Positions 11,665-25,400 of a DNA stretch of 64,000 nt are shown here, piece after piece. A model generated the notes under the pieces. It was not told the origin of the DNA. It saw only the letters and a program-made list of their open reading frames with translations, and did not search any database. Both the position numbers and the translations under genes were made by a program. The DNA comes from Astyanax mexicanus. Its lineage: Eukaryota; Chordata; Actinopteri; Characiformes; Acestrorhamphidae. Within the stretch, counting starts at the first letter, position 1, and each line of letters starts with the position of its first letter. The stretch spans positions 25,431,501 to 25,495,500 of the forward strand of contig NC_064410.1 of the NCBI RefSeq assembly GCF_023375975.1. The letters run 5' to 3'.

Positions 11665-11940
11665 GGTCAAAATTTTTTTGGTCCCAAAATTTTTCAATTT
11701 TTTTTTTGCTCAAAATTTTTTTGGGTCAAAATTTTTCGAACTTTTTGGGGGTCAAAATTTTTCGAATTTTTTTTTTAGGTCAAAATTTTTTTGGTCCCAA
11801 AATTTTGACCTAAAAAAAAAATTCGAAAAATTTTGGGACCAAAAAAATTTTGACCCCCAAAAAGTTCGAAAAATTTTGACCCAAAAAAATTTTGAGCAAA
11901 AAAAAATTTGAAAAATTTTGGGACCAAAAAAATTTTGACC
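11665..11940. repeat. Fold-back 4: long inverted repeat with a 17-nt bulge
   Basis: The left arm 11,665-11,789 pairs with the right arm 11,799-11,940. Inner stem 11,753-11,789 / 11,799-11,835 is perfect (37 bp). A 17-nt half-monomer (11,836-11,852) is extra in the right arm. Outer stem 11,665-11,752 / 11,853-11,940 is 88 bp with one mismatch (11,698 against 11,907). The inverted segment starts near 11,628, at the same TTTTTTTGGTCCC junction as the other three. It contains CGAA-T10-AGGTC twice, 113 bp apart; removing one interval gives exactly the short fold-back form. The minus-type motif seen here on the plus strand confirms the flip. Confidence 0.88.
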
Positions 11941-12023
11941 CAAAGAAAACTTCAAAAAAATTTTGACCAAAAAAAAAGTTCGAAAAATTTTGGGACCAAA
12001 ACAATTTTGAGCCAAAAAAATTT

Positions 12024-15000
12024 TGAGCCAAAAAAAAGTTCGAAAAATTTTGGGACCAAAAAAATTTTGACCCAAAAAAAAGTTTGAAAAATTTTGGGAC
12101 CAAAATAATTTTGAGCCAAAAAAAAGTTTGAAAAATTTTGGGACCAAAAAAAATTTGACCCAAAAAAATATTCTAAAAATTTTGGGACCAAAAAAATTTT
12201 GACCCAAAAAAAAGTTCGAAAAATTTTTGGACCAAAAAAATTTTGACCCAAAAAAAAGTTCGAAAAATTTTGAGCCAAAAAAAAGTTTGAAAATTTTTGG
12301 GACCAAAAAAATTTTGACCAAAAAAAAAGTACGAAAAATTTTGGGACCAAAAAAATTTTGACCCAAAAAAAACTTCCAAAAATTTTGGGACCAAAAAAAA
12401 TTTGACCCAAAAAAAAATTTGAAAAATTTTGGGACCAAAAAAATATTGATCCAAAAAAAAGTTTGAAAAATTTTGGGACCAAAATAATTTTGAGCCAAAA
12501 AAAGTTTGAAAAATTTTGGGACCAAAAAAAATTTGACCCAAAAAAATGTTCGAAAAATTTTGGGACCAAAAAAATTTTGACCCAAAAAAAAGTTCGAAAA
12601 ATTTTGGGACCAAAAAAATTTTGACCCAAGAAAAAGTTCGAAAAATTTTGGGACCAAAAAAATTTTGACCCAAAAAAAAGTTTGAAAAATTTTGGGACCA
12701 AAAAAATTTTGACCCAAAAAAAACTTCTAAAAATTTTGGGACCAAAAAAAATTTGACCCAAAAAAAAATGTGAAAAATTTTGGGACCAAAAATATTTTGA
12801 GCCAAAAAAAAGTTCGAAAAAATTTTGACCCAAAACAATTTTGAGCCAAAAAAATTATGAAAAATTTTGGGACCAAAAAAATTTTGAGCCAAAAAAAACT
12901 TCTAAAAATTTTGTGACCAAAAAAAATTTGACCCAAAAAAAAGTTCGAAAAATTTTGAGCCAAAAAAAAGTTTTAAAAATTTTGAGCAAAAAAAAAGTTT
13001 TAAAAATTTTGGGACCAAAAAAATTTTAACCAAAAAAAAAGTACGAAAAATTTTGGGACCAAAAAAAATTTGACCCAAAAAAATATTCTAAAAATTTTGG
13101 GACCAAAAAAATTTTGACCCAAAAAAAAGTTCGAAAAATTTTTGGACCAAAAAAATTTTGACCCAAAAAAAAGTTCGAAAAATTTTGAGCCAAAAAAAAG
13201 TTTGAAAATTTTTGGGACCAAAAACATTTTGACCAAAAAAAAAGTACGAAAAATTTTGGGACCAAAAAAATTTTGACCCAAAAAAAACTTCTAAAAATTT
13301 TGGGACCAAAAAAAATTTGACCCAAAAAAAAATTTGAAAAATTTTGGGACCAAAAAAATTTTGAGCCAAAAAAAAGTTTGAAAAATTTTGGGACCAAAAT
13401 AATTTTGAGCCAAAAAAAGTTTGAAAAATTTTGGGACCAAAAAAATTTTGACCCAAAAAAAAGTTCTAAAAATTTTGGGACCAAAAAAAATTTGACCCAA
13501 AAAAAAATGTGAAAAATTTTGGGACCAAAAAAATTTTGAGCCAAAAAAAAGTTCGAAAAAATTTTGACCCAAAAAAATTTTGAGCCAAAAAAATTATGAA
13601 ACATTTTGGGACCAAAAAATTTTGAGCCAAAAAAAAGTTCGAAAAATTTTGGGACCAAAAAAGTTTTGACCCAAAAAAAAGTTCGAAAAATTTTGGGACC
13701 AAAATAATTTTGAGCCAAAAAAAAGTTTGAAAAATTTTGGGACCAAAAAAAATTTGACCCAAAAAAATGTTCGAAAAATTTTGGGACCAAAAAAATTTTG
13801 ACCCAAAAAAAAGTTCGAAAAATTTTGGGACCAAAAAAATTTTGACCCAAAAAAAACTTCTAAAAATTTTGGGACCAAAAAAAATTTGACCAAAAAAAAT
13901 TTTTTTTAAATTTTGGGACCAAAAAAATTTTGACCCAAAAAAAGTTCGAAAAAAATTTGACCCAAAAAATTTTTGACCCAAAAAAAACTTCGAAAAAATT
14001 TTGACCCAAAAAAATTTTGAAAAATTTTGGGACCAAAAAATTTTTGAGCCAAAAAAAAGTTTGAAAAATTTTGGGACCAAAAAAATTTTGACCCAAAAAA
14101 AACTTCTAAAAATTTTGGGACCAAAAAAAATTTGACCCAAAAAAAAATGTGAAAAATTTTGGGACCAAAAAAATTTTGAGCCAAAAAAAAGTTCGAAAAA
14201 TTTTGGGACCAAAAAAGTTTTGACCCAAAAAAAAGTTCGAAAAATTTTGGGACCAAAATAATTTTGAGCCAAAAAAAAGTTTGAAAAATTTTGGGACCAA
14301 AAAAAATTTGACCCAAAAAAATGTTCGAAAAATTTTGGGACCAAAAAAATTTTGACCCAAAAAAAAGTTCGAAAAATTTTGGGACCAAAAAAATTTTGAC
14401 CCAAAAAAAACTTCTAAAAATTTTGGGACCAAAAAAAATTTGACCAAGAAAAATTTTTTAAAAATTTTGGGACCAAAAAAATTTTGACCCAAAAAAAGTT
14501 CGAAAAAAATTTGACCCAAAAAATTTTTGACCCAAAAAAAACTTCGAAAAAATTTTGACCCAAAAAAATTTTGAGCCAAAAAAATTTTGAAAAATTTTGG
14601 GACCAAAAAAATTTTGAGCCAAAAAAAAGTTTGAAAAATTTTGGGACCAAAAAAATTTTGACCCAAAAAAAAGTTCGAAAAATTTTGGGACCAAAAAAAA
14701 TTTGACCCAAAAAAAAATGTGAAAAATTTTGGGACCAAAAAAATTTTGAGCCAAAAAAAAGTTTGAAAAATTTTGGGACCAAAATAATTTTGAGCCAAAA
14801 AAAGTTTGAAAAATTTTGGGACCAAAAAAATTTTGACCCAAAAAAAACTTCTAAAAATTTTGGGACCAAAAAAAATTTGACCCAAAAAAAAATGTGAAAA
14901 ATTTTGGGACCAAAAAAATTTTGAGCCAAAAAAAAGTTCGAAAAATTTTGGGACCAAAAAAGTTTTGACCCAAAAAAAAGTTCGAAAAATTTTGGGACCA

Positions 15001-17220
15001 AAATAATTTTGAGCCAAAAAAAAGTTTGAAAAATTTTGGGACCAAAAAAAATTTGACCCAAAAAAATGTTCGAAAAATTTTGGGACCAAAAAAATTTTGA
15101 CCCAAAAAAAATTTCGAAAAATTTTGGGACCAAAAAAATTTTGACCCAAAAAAAACTTCTAAAAATTTTGGGACCAAAAAAAATTTGACCAAAAAAAATT
15201 TTTTTTAAATTTTGGGACCAAAAAAATTTTGACCCAAAAAAAGTTCGAAAAAAATTTGACCCAAAAAATTTTTGACCCAAAAAAAACTTCGAAAAAATTT
15301 TGACCCAAAAAAATTTTGAGCCAAAAAAATTTTGAAAAATTTTGGGACCAAAAAAATTTTGACCCAAAAAAAAGTTCGAAAAATTTTGGGACCAAAATAA
15401 TTTTGAGCCAAAAAAAAGTTCGAAAAATTTTGGGACCAAAAAAATTTTGACCCAAAAAAAAGTTTGAAAAATTTTGGGACCAAAATAATTTTGAGCCAAA
15501 AAAAAAGTTTGAAAAATTTTGGGACCAAAAAAATTTGACCCAAAAAAATATTCTAAAAATTTTGGGACCAAAAAAATTTTGACCCAAAAAAAAGTTCGAA
15601 AAATTTTTGGACCAAAAAAATTTTGACCCAAAAAAAAGTTCGAAAAATTTTGAGCCAAAAAAAAGTTTGAAAATTTTTGGGACCAAAAAAATTTTGACCA
15701 AAAAAAAAGTACGAAAAATTTTGGGACCAAAAAAATTTTGACCCAAAAAAAACTTCTAAAAATTTTGGGACCAAAAAAAATTTGACCCAAAAAAAAATTT
15801 GAAAAATTTTGGGACCAAAAAAATTTTGATCCAAAAAAAAGTTTGAAAAATTTTGGGACCAAAATAATTTTGAGCCAAAAAAAGTTTGAAAAATTTTGGG
15901 ACCAAAAAAAATTTGACCCAAAAAAATGTTCGAAAAATTTTGGGACCAAAAAAATTTTGACCCAAAAAAAAGTTCGAAAAATTTTGGGACCAAAAAAATT
16001 TTGACCCAAGAAAAAGTTCGAAAAATTTTGGGACCAAAAAAATTTTGACCCAAAAAAAAGTTTGAAAAATTTTGGGACCAAAAAAATTTTGACCCAAAAA
16101 AAACTTCTAAAAATTTTGGGACCAAAAAAAATTTGACCCAAAAAAAAATGTGAAAAATTTTGGGACCAAAAATATTTTGAGCCAAAAAAAAGTTCGAAAA
16201 AATTTTGACCCAAAACAATTTTGAGCCAAAAAAATTATGAAAAATTTTGGGACCAAAAAAATTTTGAGCCAAAAAAAACTTCTAAAAATTTTGGGACCAA
16301 AAAAAATTTGACCCAAAAAAAAGTTCGAAAAATTTTGAGCCAAAAAAAAGTTTTAAAAATTTTGAGCCAAAAAAAAGTTTTAAAAATTTTGGGACCAAAA
16401 AAAATTTGACCAAAAAAAAAGTACGAAAAATTTTGGGACCAAAAAAAATTTGACCCAAAAAAATATTCTAAAAATTTTGGGACCAAAAAAATTTTGACCC
16501 AAAAAAAAGTTCGAAAAATTTTTGGACCAAAAAAATTTTGACCCAAAAAAAAGTTCGAAAAATTTTGAGCCAAAAAAAAGTTTGAAAATTTTTGGGACCA
16601 AAAAAATTTTGACCAAAAAAAAAGTACGAAAAATTTTGGGACCAAAAAAATTTTGACCCAAAAAAAACTTCTAAAAATTTTGGGACCAAAAAAAATTTGA
16701 CCCAAAAAAAAATTTGAAAAATTTTGGGACCAAAAAAATTTTGAGCCAAAAAAAGTTTGAAAAATTTTGGGACCAAAAAAATTTTGACCCAAAAAAAAGT
16801 TCTAAAAATTTTGGGACCAAAAAAAATTTGACCCAAAAAAAAATGTGAAAAATTTTGGGACCAAAAAAATTTTGAGCCAAAAAAAAGTTCGAAAAAATTT
16901 TGACCCAAAAAAATTTTGAGCCAAAAAAATTATGAAAAATTTTGGGACCAAAAAAATTTTGAGCCAAAAAAAAGTTCGAAAAATTTTGGGACCAAAAAAG
17001 TTTTGACCCAAAAAAAAGTTCGAAAAATTTTGGGACCAAAATAATTTTGAGCCAAAAAAAAGTTTGAAAAATTTTGGGACCAAAAAAAATTTGACCCAAA
17101 AAAATGTTCGAAAAATTTTGGGACCAAAAAAATTTTGACCCAAAAAAAAGTTCGAAAAATTTTGGGACCAAAAAAATTTTGACCCAAAAAAAACTTCTAA
17201 AAATTTTGGGACCAAAAAAA
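12024..17220. repeat. 3,380-bp large-scale duplication in block C
   Basis: The segment 12,024-15,404 is repeated from 15,405 with a constant offset of 3,380 bp through at least 16,660. A one-monomer loss then shifts the offset to about 3,337 until about 17,220. Matching landmarks include GACCCAAGAAAAAGTTCG (12,625 and 16,005), AATATTTTGAGCC with AACAATTTTGAG, and ATTATGAAAA (12,855 and 16,235). The unit is about 77 monomers long. Confidence 0.8.
13892..13907. repeat. A8T8 palindromic junction (recurs six times in block C)
   Basis: Here the GTTCGA junction is replaced by a T run, giving eight A followed by eight T. Close copies are at 15,191-15,206, 17,449-17,465 (A7T10), 19,837-19,852, 20,231-20,248 (A8T10) and 28,363-28,378. 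A weaker form lies near 14,446-14,459. Each follows a CTTCTAAAA unit and a GACC core with one C missing, so all descend from one variant monomer. Tracts of this length are stiff, nucleosome-disfavouring DNA in general; a role here is not shown. Confidence 0.85.
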
Positions 17221-18920
17221 ATTTGACCCAAAAAAAAGTTCGAAAAATTTTGGGACCAAAATAATTTTGAGCCAAAAAAAAGTTTGAAAAATTTTGGGAC
17301 TAAAAAAAATTTGACCCAAAAAAATGTTCGAAAAATTTTGGGACCAAAAAAATTTTGACCCAAAAAAAAGTTCGAAAAATTTTGGGACCAAAAAAATTTT
17401 GACCCAAAAAAAACTTCTAAAAATTTTGGGACCAAAAAAAATTTGACCAAAAAAATTTTTTTTTTAATTTTGGGACCAAAAAAATTTTGACCCAAAAAAA
17501 GTTCGAAAAAAATTTGACCCAAAAAATTTTTGACCCAAAAAAAACTTCGAAAAAATTTTGACCCAAAAAAATTTTGAGCCAAAAAAATTTTGAAAAATTT
17601 TGGGACCAAAAAAATTTTGACCCAAAAAAAAGTTCGAAAAATTTTGGGACCAAAAAAATTTTGACCCAAGAAAAAGTTCGAAAAATTTTGGGACCAAAAA
17701 AATTTTGACCCAAAAAAAAGTTTGAAAAATTTTGGGACCAAAAAAATTTTGACCCAAAAAAAACTTCTAAAAATTTTGGGACCAAAAAAAATTTGACCCA
17801 AAAAAAAATGTGAAAAATTTTGGGACCAAAAATATTTTGAGTCAAAAAAAAGTTCGAAAAAATTTTGACCCAAAACAATTTTGAGCCAAAAAAATTATGA
17901 AAAATTTTGGGACCAAAAAAATTTTGAGCCAAAAAAAACTTCTAAAAATTTTGGGACCAAAAAAAATTTGACCCAAAAAAAAGTTCGAAAAATTTTGAGC
18001 CAAAAAAAAGTTTTAAAAATTTTGAGCCAAAAAAAAGTTTTAAAAATTTTGGGACCAAAAAAATTTTGACCAAAAAAAAAGTACGAAAAATTTTGGGACC
18101 AAAAAAAATTTGACCCAAAAAAATATTCTAAAAATTTTGGGACCAAAAAAATTTTGACCCAAAAAAAAGTTCGAAAAATTTTTGGACCAAAAAAATTTTG
18201 ACCCAAAAAAAAGTTCGAAAAATTTTGAGCCAAAAAAAAGTTTGAAAATTTTTGGGACCAAAAAAATTTTGACCAAAAAAAAAGTACGAAAAATTTTGGG
18301 ACCAAAAAAATTTTGACCCAAAAAAAACTTCTAAAAATTTTGGGACCAAAAAAAATTTGACCCAAAAAAAAATTTGAAAAATTTTGGGACCAAAAAAATT
18401 TTGAGCCAAAAAAAAGTTTGAAAAATTTTGGGACCAAAATAATTTTGAGCCAAAAAAAGTTTGAAAAATTTTGGGACCAAAAAAATTTTGACCCAAAAAA
18501 AAGTTCTAAAAATTTTGGGACCAAAAAAAATTTGACCCAAAAAAAAATGTGAAAAATTTTGGGACCAAAAAAATTTTGAGCCAAAAAAAAGTTCGAAAAA
18601 ATTTTGACCCAAAAAAATTTTGAGCCAAAAAAATTATGAAAAATTTTGGGACCAAAAAAATTTTGAGCCAAAAAAAAGTTCGAAAAATTTTGGGACCAAA
18701 AAAGTTTTGACCCAAAAAAAAGTTCGAAAAATTTTGGGACCAAAATAATTTTGAGCCAAAAAAAAGTTTGAAAAATTTTGGGACCAAAAAAAATTTGACC
18801 CAAAAAAATGTTCGAAAAATTTTGGGACCAAAAAAATTTTGACCCAAAAAAAAGTTCGAAAAATTTTGGGACCAAAAAAATTTTGACCCAAAAAAAACTT
18901 CTAAAAATTTTGGGACCAAA
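15932..18920. repeat. 1,660-bp tandem duplication (1,704 after a one-monomer shift)
   Basis: Copies at about 15,932-17,591 and 17,592-18,920. GACCCAAGAAAAAGTTCG at 16,005 recurs at 17,665, and the ATTATGAAAA module at 16,235 recurs at 17,895. From about 16,740 the offset becomes 1,704 because the first copy lacks one 44-bp monomer. Edges are by eye. Confidence 0.78.
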
Positions 18921-19815
18921 AAAATTTTGACCCAAAAAAAACTTCTAAAAATTTTGGGACCAAAAAAAATTTGACCAAAAAAAAAGTACGAAAAATTTTG
19001 GGACCAAAAAAAATTTGACCCAAAAAAATATTCTAAAAATTTTGGGACCAAAAAAATTTTGACCCAAAAAAAAGTTCGAAAAATTTTTGGACCAAAAAAA
19101 TTTTGACCCAAAAAAAAGTTCGAAAAATTTTGAGCCAAAAAAAAGTTTGAAAATTTTTGGGACCAAAAAAATTTTGACCAAAAAAAAAGTACGAAAAATT
19201 TTGGGACCAAAAAAATTTTGACCCAAAAAAAACTTCTAAAAATTTTGGGACCAAAAAAAATTTGACCCAAAAAAAAATTTGAAAAATTTTGGGACCAAAA
19301 AATTTTGAGCCAAAAAAAAGTTTGAAAAATTTTGGGACCAAAATAATTTTGAGCCAAAAAAAGTTTGAAAAATTTTGGGACCAAAAAAATTTTGACCCAA
19401 AAAAAAGTTCTAAAAATTTTGGGACCAAAAAAAATTTGACCCAAAAAAAAATGTGAAAAATTTTGGGACCAAAAAAATTTTGAGCCAAAAAAAAGTTCGA
19501 AAAAATTTTGACCCAAAAAAATTTTGAGCCAAAAAAATTATGAAAAATTTTGGGACCAAAAAAATTTTGAGCCAAAAAAAAGTTCGAAAAATTTTGGGAC
19601 CAAAAAAGTTTTGACCCAAAAAAAAGTTCGAAAAATTTTGGGACCAAAATAATTTTGAGCCAAAAAAAAGTTTGAAAAATTTTGGGACCAAAAAAAATTT
19701 GACCCAAAAAAATGTTCGAAAAATTTTGGGACCAAAAAAATTTTGACCCAAAAAAAAGTTCGAAAAATTTTGGGACCAAAAAAATTTTGACCCAAAAAAA
19801 ACTTCTAAAAATTTT
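18040..19815. repeat. 905-bp tandem duplication
   Basis: Copies at about 18,040-18,944 and 18,945-19,815 share the GTACGAAAA, TATTCTAAAA, ATGTGAAAA, ATTATGAAAA and AAAAAAGTTTTGACCC monomers in order. A one-A deletion near 19,300 shifts the offset from 905 to 904. Confidence 0.8.
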
Positions 19816-22434
19816 GGGACCAAAAAAAATTTGACCAAAAAAAATTTTTTTTAAATTTTGGGACCAAAAAAATTTTGACCCAAAAAAAGTTCGAAAAAAA
19901 TTTGACCCAAAAAATTTTTGACCCAAAAAAAACTTCGAAAAAATTTTGACCCAAAAAAATTTTGAGCCAAAAAAATTTTGAAAAATTTTGGGACCAAAAA
20001 AATTTTGAGCCAAAAAAAAGTTTGAAAAATTTTGGGACCAAAAAAATTTTGACCCAAAAAAAACTTCTAAAAATTTTGGGACCAAAAAAAATTTGACCCA
20101 AAAAAAACTTCTAAAAATTTTGGGACCAAAAAAATTTTGAGCCAAAAAAAACTTCTAAAAATTTTGGGACCAAAAAAAATTTGACCCAAAAAAAACTTCT
20201 AAAAATTTTGGGACCAAAAAAAATTTGACCAAAAAAAATTTTTTTTTAATTTTGGGACCAAAAAAATTTTTACCCAAAAAAAGTTCGAAAAAAATTTGAC
20301 CCAAAAAATTTTTGACCCAAAAAAAACTTCGAAAAAATTTTGACCCAAAAAAATTTTGAGCCAAAAAAATTTTGGGACCAAAAAAATTTTGACCCAAAAA
20401 AAAGTTTGAAAAATTTTGGGACCAAAATAATTTTGAGCCAAAAAAAAGTTTGAAAAATTTTGGGACCAAAAAAAATTTGACCCAAAAAAATATTATAAAA
20501 ATTTTGGGACCAAAAAAATTTTGACCCAAAAAAAAGTTCGAAAAATTTTTGGACCAAAAAAATTTTGACCCAAAAAAAAGTTCGAAAAATTTTGAGCCAA
20601 AAAAAAGTTTGAAAATTTTTGGGACCAAAAAAATTTTGACCAAAAAAAAAGTACGAAAAATTTTGGGACCAAAAAAATTTTGACCCAAAAAAAACTTCTA
20701 AAAATTTTGGGACCAAAAAAAATTTGACCCAAAAAAAAATTTGAAAAATTTTGGGACCAAAAAAATTTTGATCCAAAAAAAAGTTTGAAAAATTTTGGGA
20801 CCAAAATAATTTTGAGCCAAAAAAAGTTTGAAAAATTTTGGGACCAAAAAAAATTTGACCCAAAAAAATGTTCGAAAAATTTTGGGACCAAAAAAATTTT
20901 GACCCAAAAAAAAGTTCGAAAAATTTTGGGACCAAAAAAATTTTGACCCAAGAAAAAGTTCGAAAAATTTTGGGACCAAAAAAATTTTGACCCAAAAAAA
21001 AGTTTGAAAAATTTTGGGACCAAAAAAATTTTGACCCAAAAAAAACTTCTAAAAATTTTGGGACAAAAAAAAATTTGACCCAAAAAAAAATGTGAAAAAT
21101 TTTGGGACCAAAAAAATTTTGAGCCAAAAAAAAGTTCGAAAAAATTTTGACCCAAAACAATTTTGAGCCAAAAAAATTATGAAAAATTTTGGGACCAAAA
21201 AAATTTTGAGCCAAAAAAAACTTCTAAAAATTTTGGGACCAAAAAAAATTTGACCCAAAAAAAAGTTCGAAAAATTTTGAGCCAAAAAAAAGTTTTAAAA
21301 ATTTTGAGCCAAAAAAAAGTTTTAAAAATTTTGGGACCAAAAAAATTTTGACCAAAAAAAAAGTACGAAAAATTTTGGGACCAAAAAAAATTTGACCCAA
21401 AAAAATATTCTAAAAATTTTGGGACCAAAAAAATTTTGACCCAAAAAAAAGTTCGAAAAATTTTTGGACCAAAAAAATTTTGACCCAAAAAAAAGTTCGA
21501 AAAATTTTGAGCCAAAAAAAAGTTTGAAAATTTTTGGGACCAAAAAAATTTTGACCAAAAAAAAAGTACGAAAAATTTTGGGACCAAAAAATTTTGACCC
21601 AAAAAAAACTTCTAAAAATTTTGGGACCAAAAAAAATTTGACCCAAAAAAAAATTTGAAAAATTTTGGGACCAAAAAAATTTTGAGCCAAAAAAAAGTTT
21701 GAAAAATTTTGGGACCAAAATAATTTTGAGCCAAAAAAAGTTTGAAAAATTTTGGGACCAAAAAAATTTTGACCCAAAAAAAACTTCTAAAAATTTTGGG
21801 ACCAAAAAAAATTTGACCCAAAAAAAAATGTGAAAAACTTTAGGACCAAAAAAATTTTGAGCCAAAAAAAAGTTCGAAAAAATTTTGACCCAAAAAAATT
21901 TTGAGCCAAAAAAATTATGAAAAATTTTGGGACCAAAAAAATTTTGAGCCAAAAAAAAGTTCGAAAAATTTTGGGACCAAAAAAGTTTTGACCCAAAAAA
22001 AAGTTCGAAAAATTTTGGGACCAAAATAATTTTGAGCCAAAAAAAAGTTTGAAAAATTTTGGGACCAAAAAAAATTTGACCCAAAAAAAAATGTGAAAAA
22101 TTTTGGGACCAAAAAAATTTTGAGCCAAAAAAAAGTTCGAAAAAATTTTGACCCAAAACAATTTTGAGCCAAAAAAATTATGAAAAATTTTGGGACCAAA
22201 AAAATTTTGAGCCAAAAAAAACTTCTAAAAATTTTGGGACCAAAAAAAATTTGACCCAAAAAAATTTTGAGCCAAAAAAATTTTGAAAAATTTTGGGACC
22301 AAAAAAATTTTGACCCAAAAAAAAGTTCGAAAAATTTTGGGACCAAAATAATTTTGAGCCAAAAAAAAGTTCGAAAAATTTTGGGACCAAAAAAATTTTG
22401 ACCCAAAAAAAAGTTTGAAAAATTTTGGGACCAA

Positions 22435-25400
22435 AATAATTTTGAGCCAAAAAAAAGTTTGAAAAATTTTGGGACCAAAAAAAATTTGACCCAAAAAAAT
22501 ATTATAAAAATTTTGGGACCAAAAAAATTTTGACCCAAAAAAAAGTTCGAAAAATTTTTGGACCAAAAAAATTTTGACCCAAAAAAAAGTTCGAAAAATT
22601 TTGAGCCAAAAAAAAGTTTGAAAATTTTTGGGACCAAAAAAATTTTGACCAAAAAAAAAGTACGAAAAATTTTGGGACCAAAAAAAACTTCTAAAAATTT
22701 TGGGACCAAAAAAAATTTGACCCAAAAAAAAATTTGAAAAATTTTGGGACCAAAAAAATTTTGATCCAAAAAAAAGTTTGAAAAATTTTGGGACCAAAAT
22801 AATTTTGAGCCAAAAAAAGTTTGAAAAATTTTGGGACCAAAAAAAATTTGACCCAAAAAAATGTTCGAAAAATTTTGGGACCAAAAAAAATTTGACCCAA
22901 AAAAAATGTGAAAAATTTTGGGACCAAAAATTTTGAGCCAAAAAAAAGTTCGAAAAAATTTTGACCCAAAACAATTTTGAGCCAAAAAAATTATGAAAAA
23001 TTTTGGGACCAAAAAAATTTTGAGCCAAAAAAAACTTCTAAAAATTTTGGGACCAAAAAAAATTTGACCCAAAAAAAAGTTCGAAAAATTTTGAGCCAAA
23101 AAAAAGTTTTAAAAATTTTGAGCCAAAAAAAAGTTTTAAAAATTTTGGGACCAAAAAAATTTTGACCAAAAAAAAAGTACGAAAAATTTTGGGACCAAAA
23201 AAAATTTGACCCAAAAAAATATTCTAAAAATTTTGGGACCAAAAAAATTTTGACCCAAAAAAAAGTTCGAAAAATTTTTGGACCAAAAAAATTTTGACCC
23301 AAAAAAAAGTTCGAAAAATTTTGAGCCAAAAAAAAGTTTGAAAATTTTTGGGACCAAAAAAATTTTGACCAAAAAAAAAGTACGAAAAATTTTGGGACCA
23401 AAAAAATTTTGACCCAAAAAAAACTTCTAAAAATTTTGGGACCAAAAAAAATTTGACCTAAAAAAAAATTTGAAAAATTTTGGGACCAAAAAAATTTTGA
23501 GCCAAAAAAAAGTTTGAAAAATTTTGGGACCAAAATAATTTTGAGCCAAAAAAAGTTTGAAAAATTTTGGGACCAAAAAAATTTTGACCCAAAAAAAACT
23601 TCTAAAAATTTTGGGACCAAAAAAAATTTGACCCAAAAAAAAATGTGAAAAATTTTGGGACCAAAAAAATTTTGAGCCAAAAAAAAGTTCGAAAAAATTT
23701 TGACCCAAAAAAATTTTGAGCCAAAAAAATTATGAAAAATTTTGGGACCAAAAAAATTTTGAGCCAAAAAAAAGTTCGAAAAATTTTGGGACCAAAAAAG
23801 TTTTGACCCAAAAAAAAGTTCGAAAAATTTTGGGACCAAAATAATTTTGAGCCAAAAAAAAGTTTGAAAAATTTTGGGACCAAAAAAATTTTGAGCCAAA
23901 AAAAAGTTTGAAAAATTTTGGGACCAAAAAAATTTTGACCCAAAAAAAACTTCTAAAAATTTTGGGACCAAAAAAAATTTGACCCAAAAAAAAATGTGAA
24001 AAATTTTGGGACCAAAAAAATTTTGAGCCAAAAAAAAGTTCGAAAAAATTTTGACCCAAAACAATTTTGAGCCAAAAAAATTATGAAAAATTTTGGGACC
24101 AAAAAAATTTTGAGCCAAAAAAAACTTCTAAAAATTTTGGGACCAAAAAAAATTTGACCCAAAAAAAAATTTGAAAAATTTTGGGACCAAAAAAATTTTG
24201 AGCCAAAAAAAAGTTTGAAAAATTTTGGGACCAAAATAATTTTGAGCCAAAAAAAGTTTGAAAAATTTTGGGACCAAAAAAATTTTGACCCAAAAAAAAC
24301 TTCTAAAAATTTTGGGACCAAAAAAAATTTGACCCAAAAAAAATGTGAAAAATTTTGGGACCAAAAAAATTTTGAGCCAAAAAAAAGTTCGAAAAAATTT
24401 TGACCCAAAAAAATTTTGAGCCAAAAAAATTATGAAAAATTTTGGGACCAAAAAAAATTTGACCCAAAAAAAAATGTGAAAAATTTTGGGACCAAAAAAA
24501 TTTTGAGCCAAAAAAAAGTTCGAAAAAATTTTGACCCAAAAAAATTTTGAGCCAAAAAAATTATGAAAAATTTTGGGACCAAAAAAATTTTGAGCCAAAA
24601 AAAAGTTCGAAAAATTTTGGGACCAAAAAAGTTTTGACCCAAAAAAAAGTTCGAAAAATTTTGGGACCAAAATAATTTTGAGCCAAAAAAAAGTTTGAAA
24701 AATTTTGGGACCAAAAAAATTTTGAGCCAAAAAAAAGTTTGAAAAATTTTGGGACCAAAAAAAATTTGACCCAAAAAAATATTATAAAAATTTTGGGACC
24801 AAAAAAATTTTGACCCAAAAAAAAGTTCGAAAAATTTTTGGACCAAAAAAATTTTGAGCCAAAAAAAAGTTCGAAAAATTTTGAGCCAAAAAAAAGTTTG
24901 AAAATTTTTGGGACCAAAAAAATTTTGACCAAAAAAAAAGTACGAAAAATTTTGGGACCAAAAAAAACTTCTAAAAATTTTGGGACCAAAAAAAATTTGA
25001 CCCAAAAAAAAATTTGAAAAATTTTGGGACCAAAAAAATTTTGATCCAAAAAAAAGTTTGAAAAATTTTGGGACCAAAATAATTTTGAGCCAAAAAAAGT
25101 TTGAAAAATTTTGGGACCAAAAAAAATTTGACCCAAAAAAATGTTCGAAAAATTTTGGGACCAAAAAAAATTTGACCCAAAAAAAATGTGAAAAATTTTG
25201 GGACCAAAAATTTTGAGCCAAAAAAAAGTTCGAAAAAATTTTGACCCAAAACAATTTTGAGCCAAAAAAATTATGAAAAATTTTGGGACCAAAAAAATTT
25301 TGAGCCAAAAAAAACTTCTAAAAATTTTGGGACCAAAAAAAATTTGACCCAAAAAAAAGTTCGAAAAATTTTGAGCCAAAAAAAAGTTTTAAAAATTTTG

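Larger units (their letters stand above)
2511..11940. repeat. Block B: TTTTTCAAAG / GAGC-A9 type monomers with nested duplications
   Basis: Markers are GAGC followed by nine A (one C lost), a T-run plus CAAAGTTCG junction, AAACAATTTTGAG, GTGCGAAAA and GTTCGATAAAAA. Modules recur at fixed offsets: 317 bp, 583 bp, 1,097 bp, about 2,373 bp (4,246 to 6,619), about 2,690 bp (3,241 to 5,931), about 2,956 bp (4,476 to 7,432) and about 6,965 bp (2,984 to 9,949). This is a nested history of block copying and not one regular higher-order period. It is the only block in which I see strand inversions. Confidence 0.82.

Noticed and set aside
5020..11940. MITE or other transposon with terminal inverted repeats
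   Set aside because: The inverted arms are ordinary monomers almost back to back (9-nt loop). There is no internal non-satellite sequence and no target-site duplication visible.
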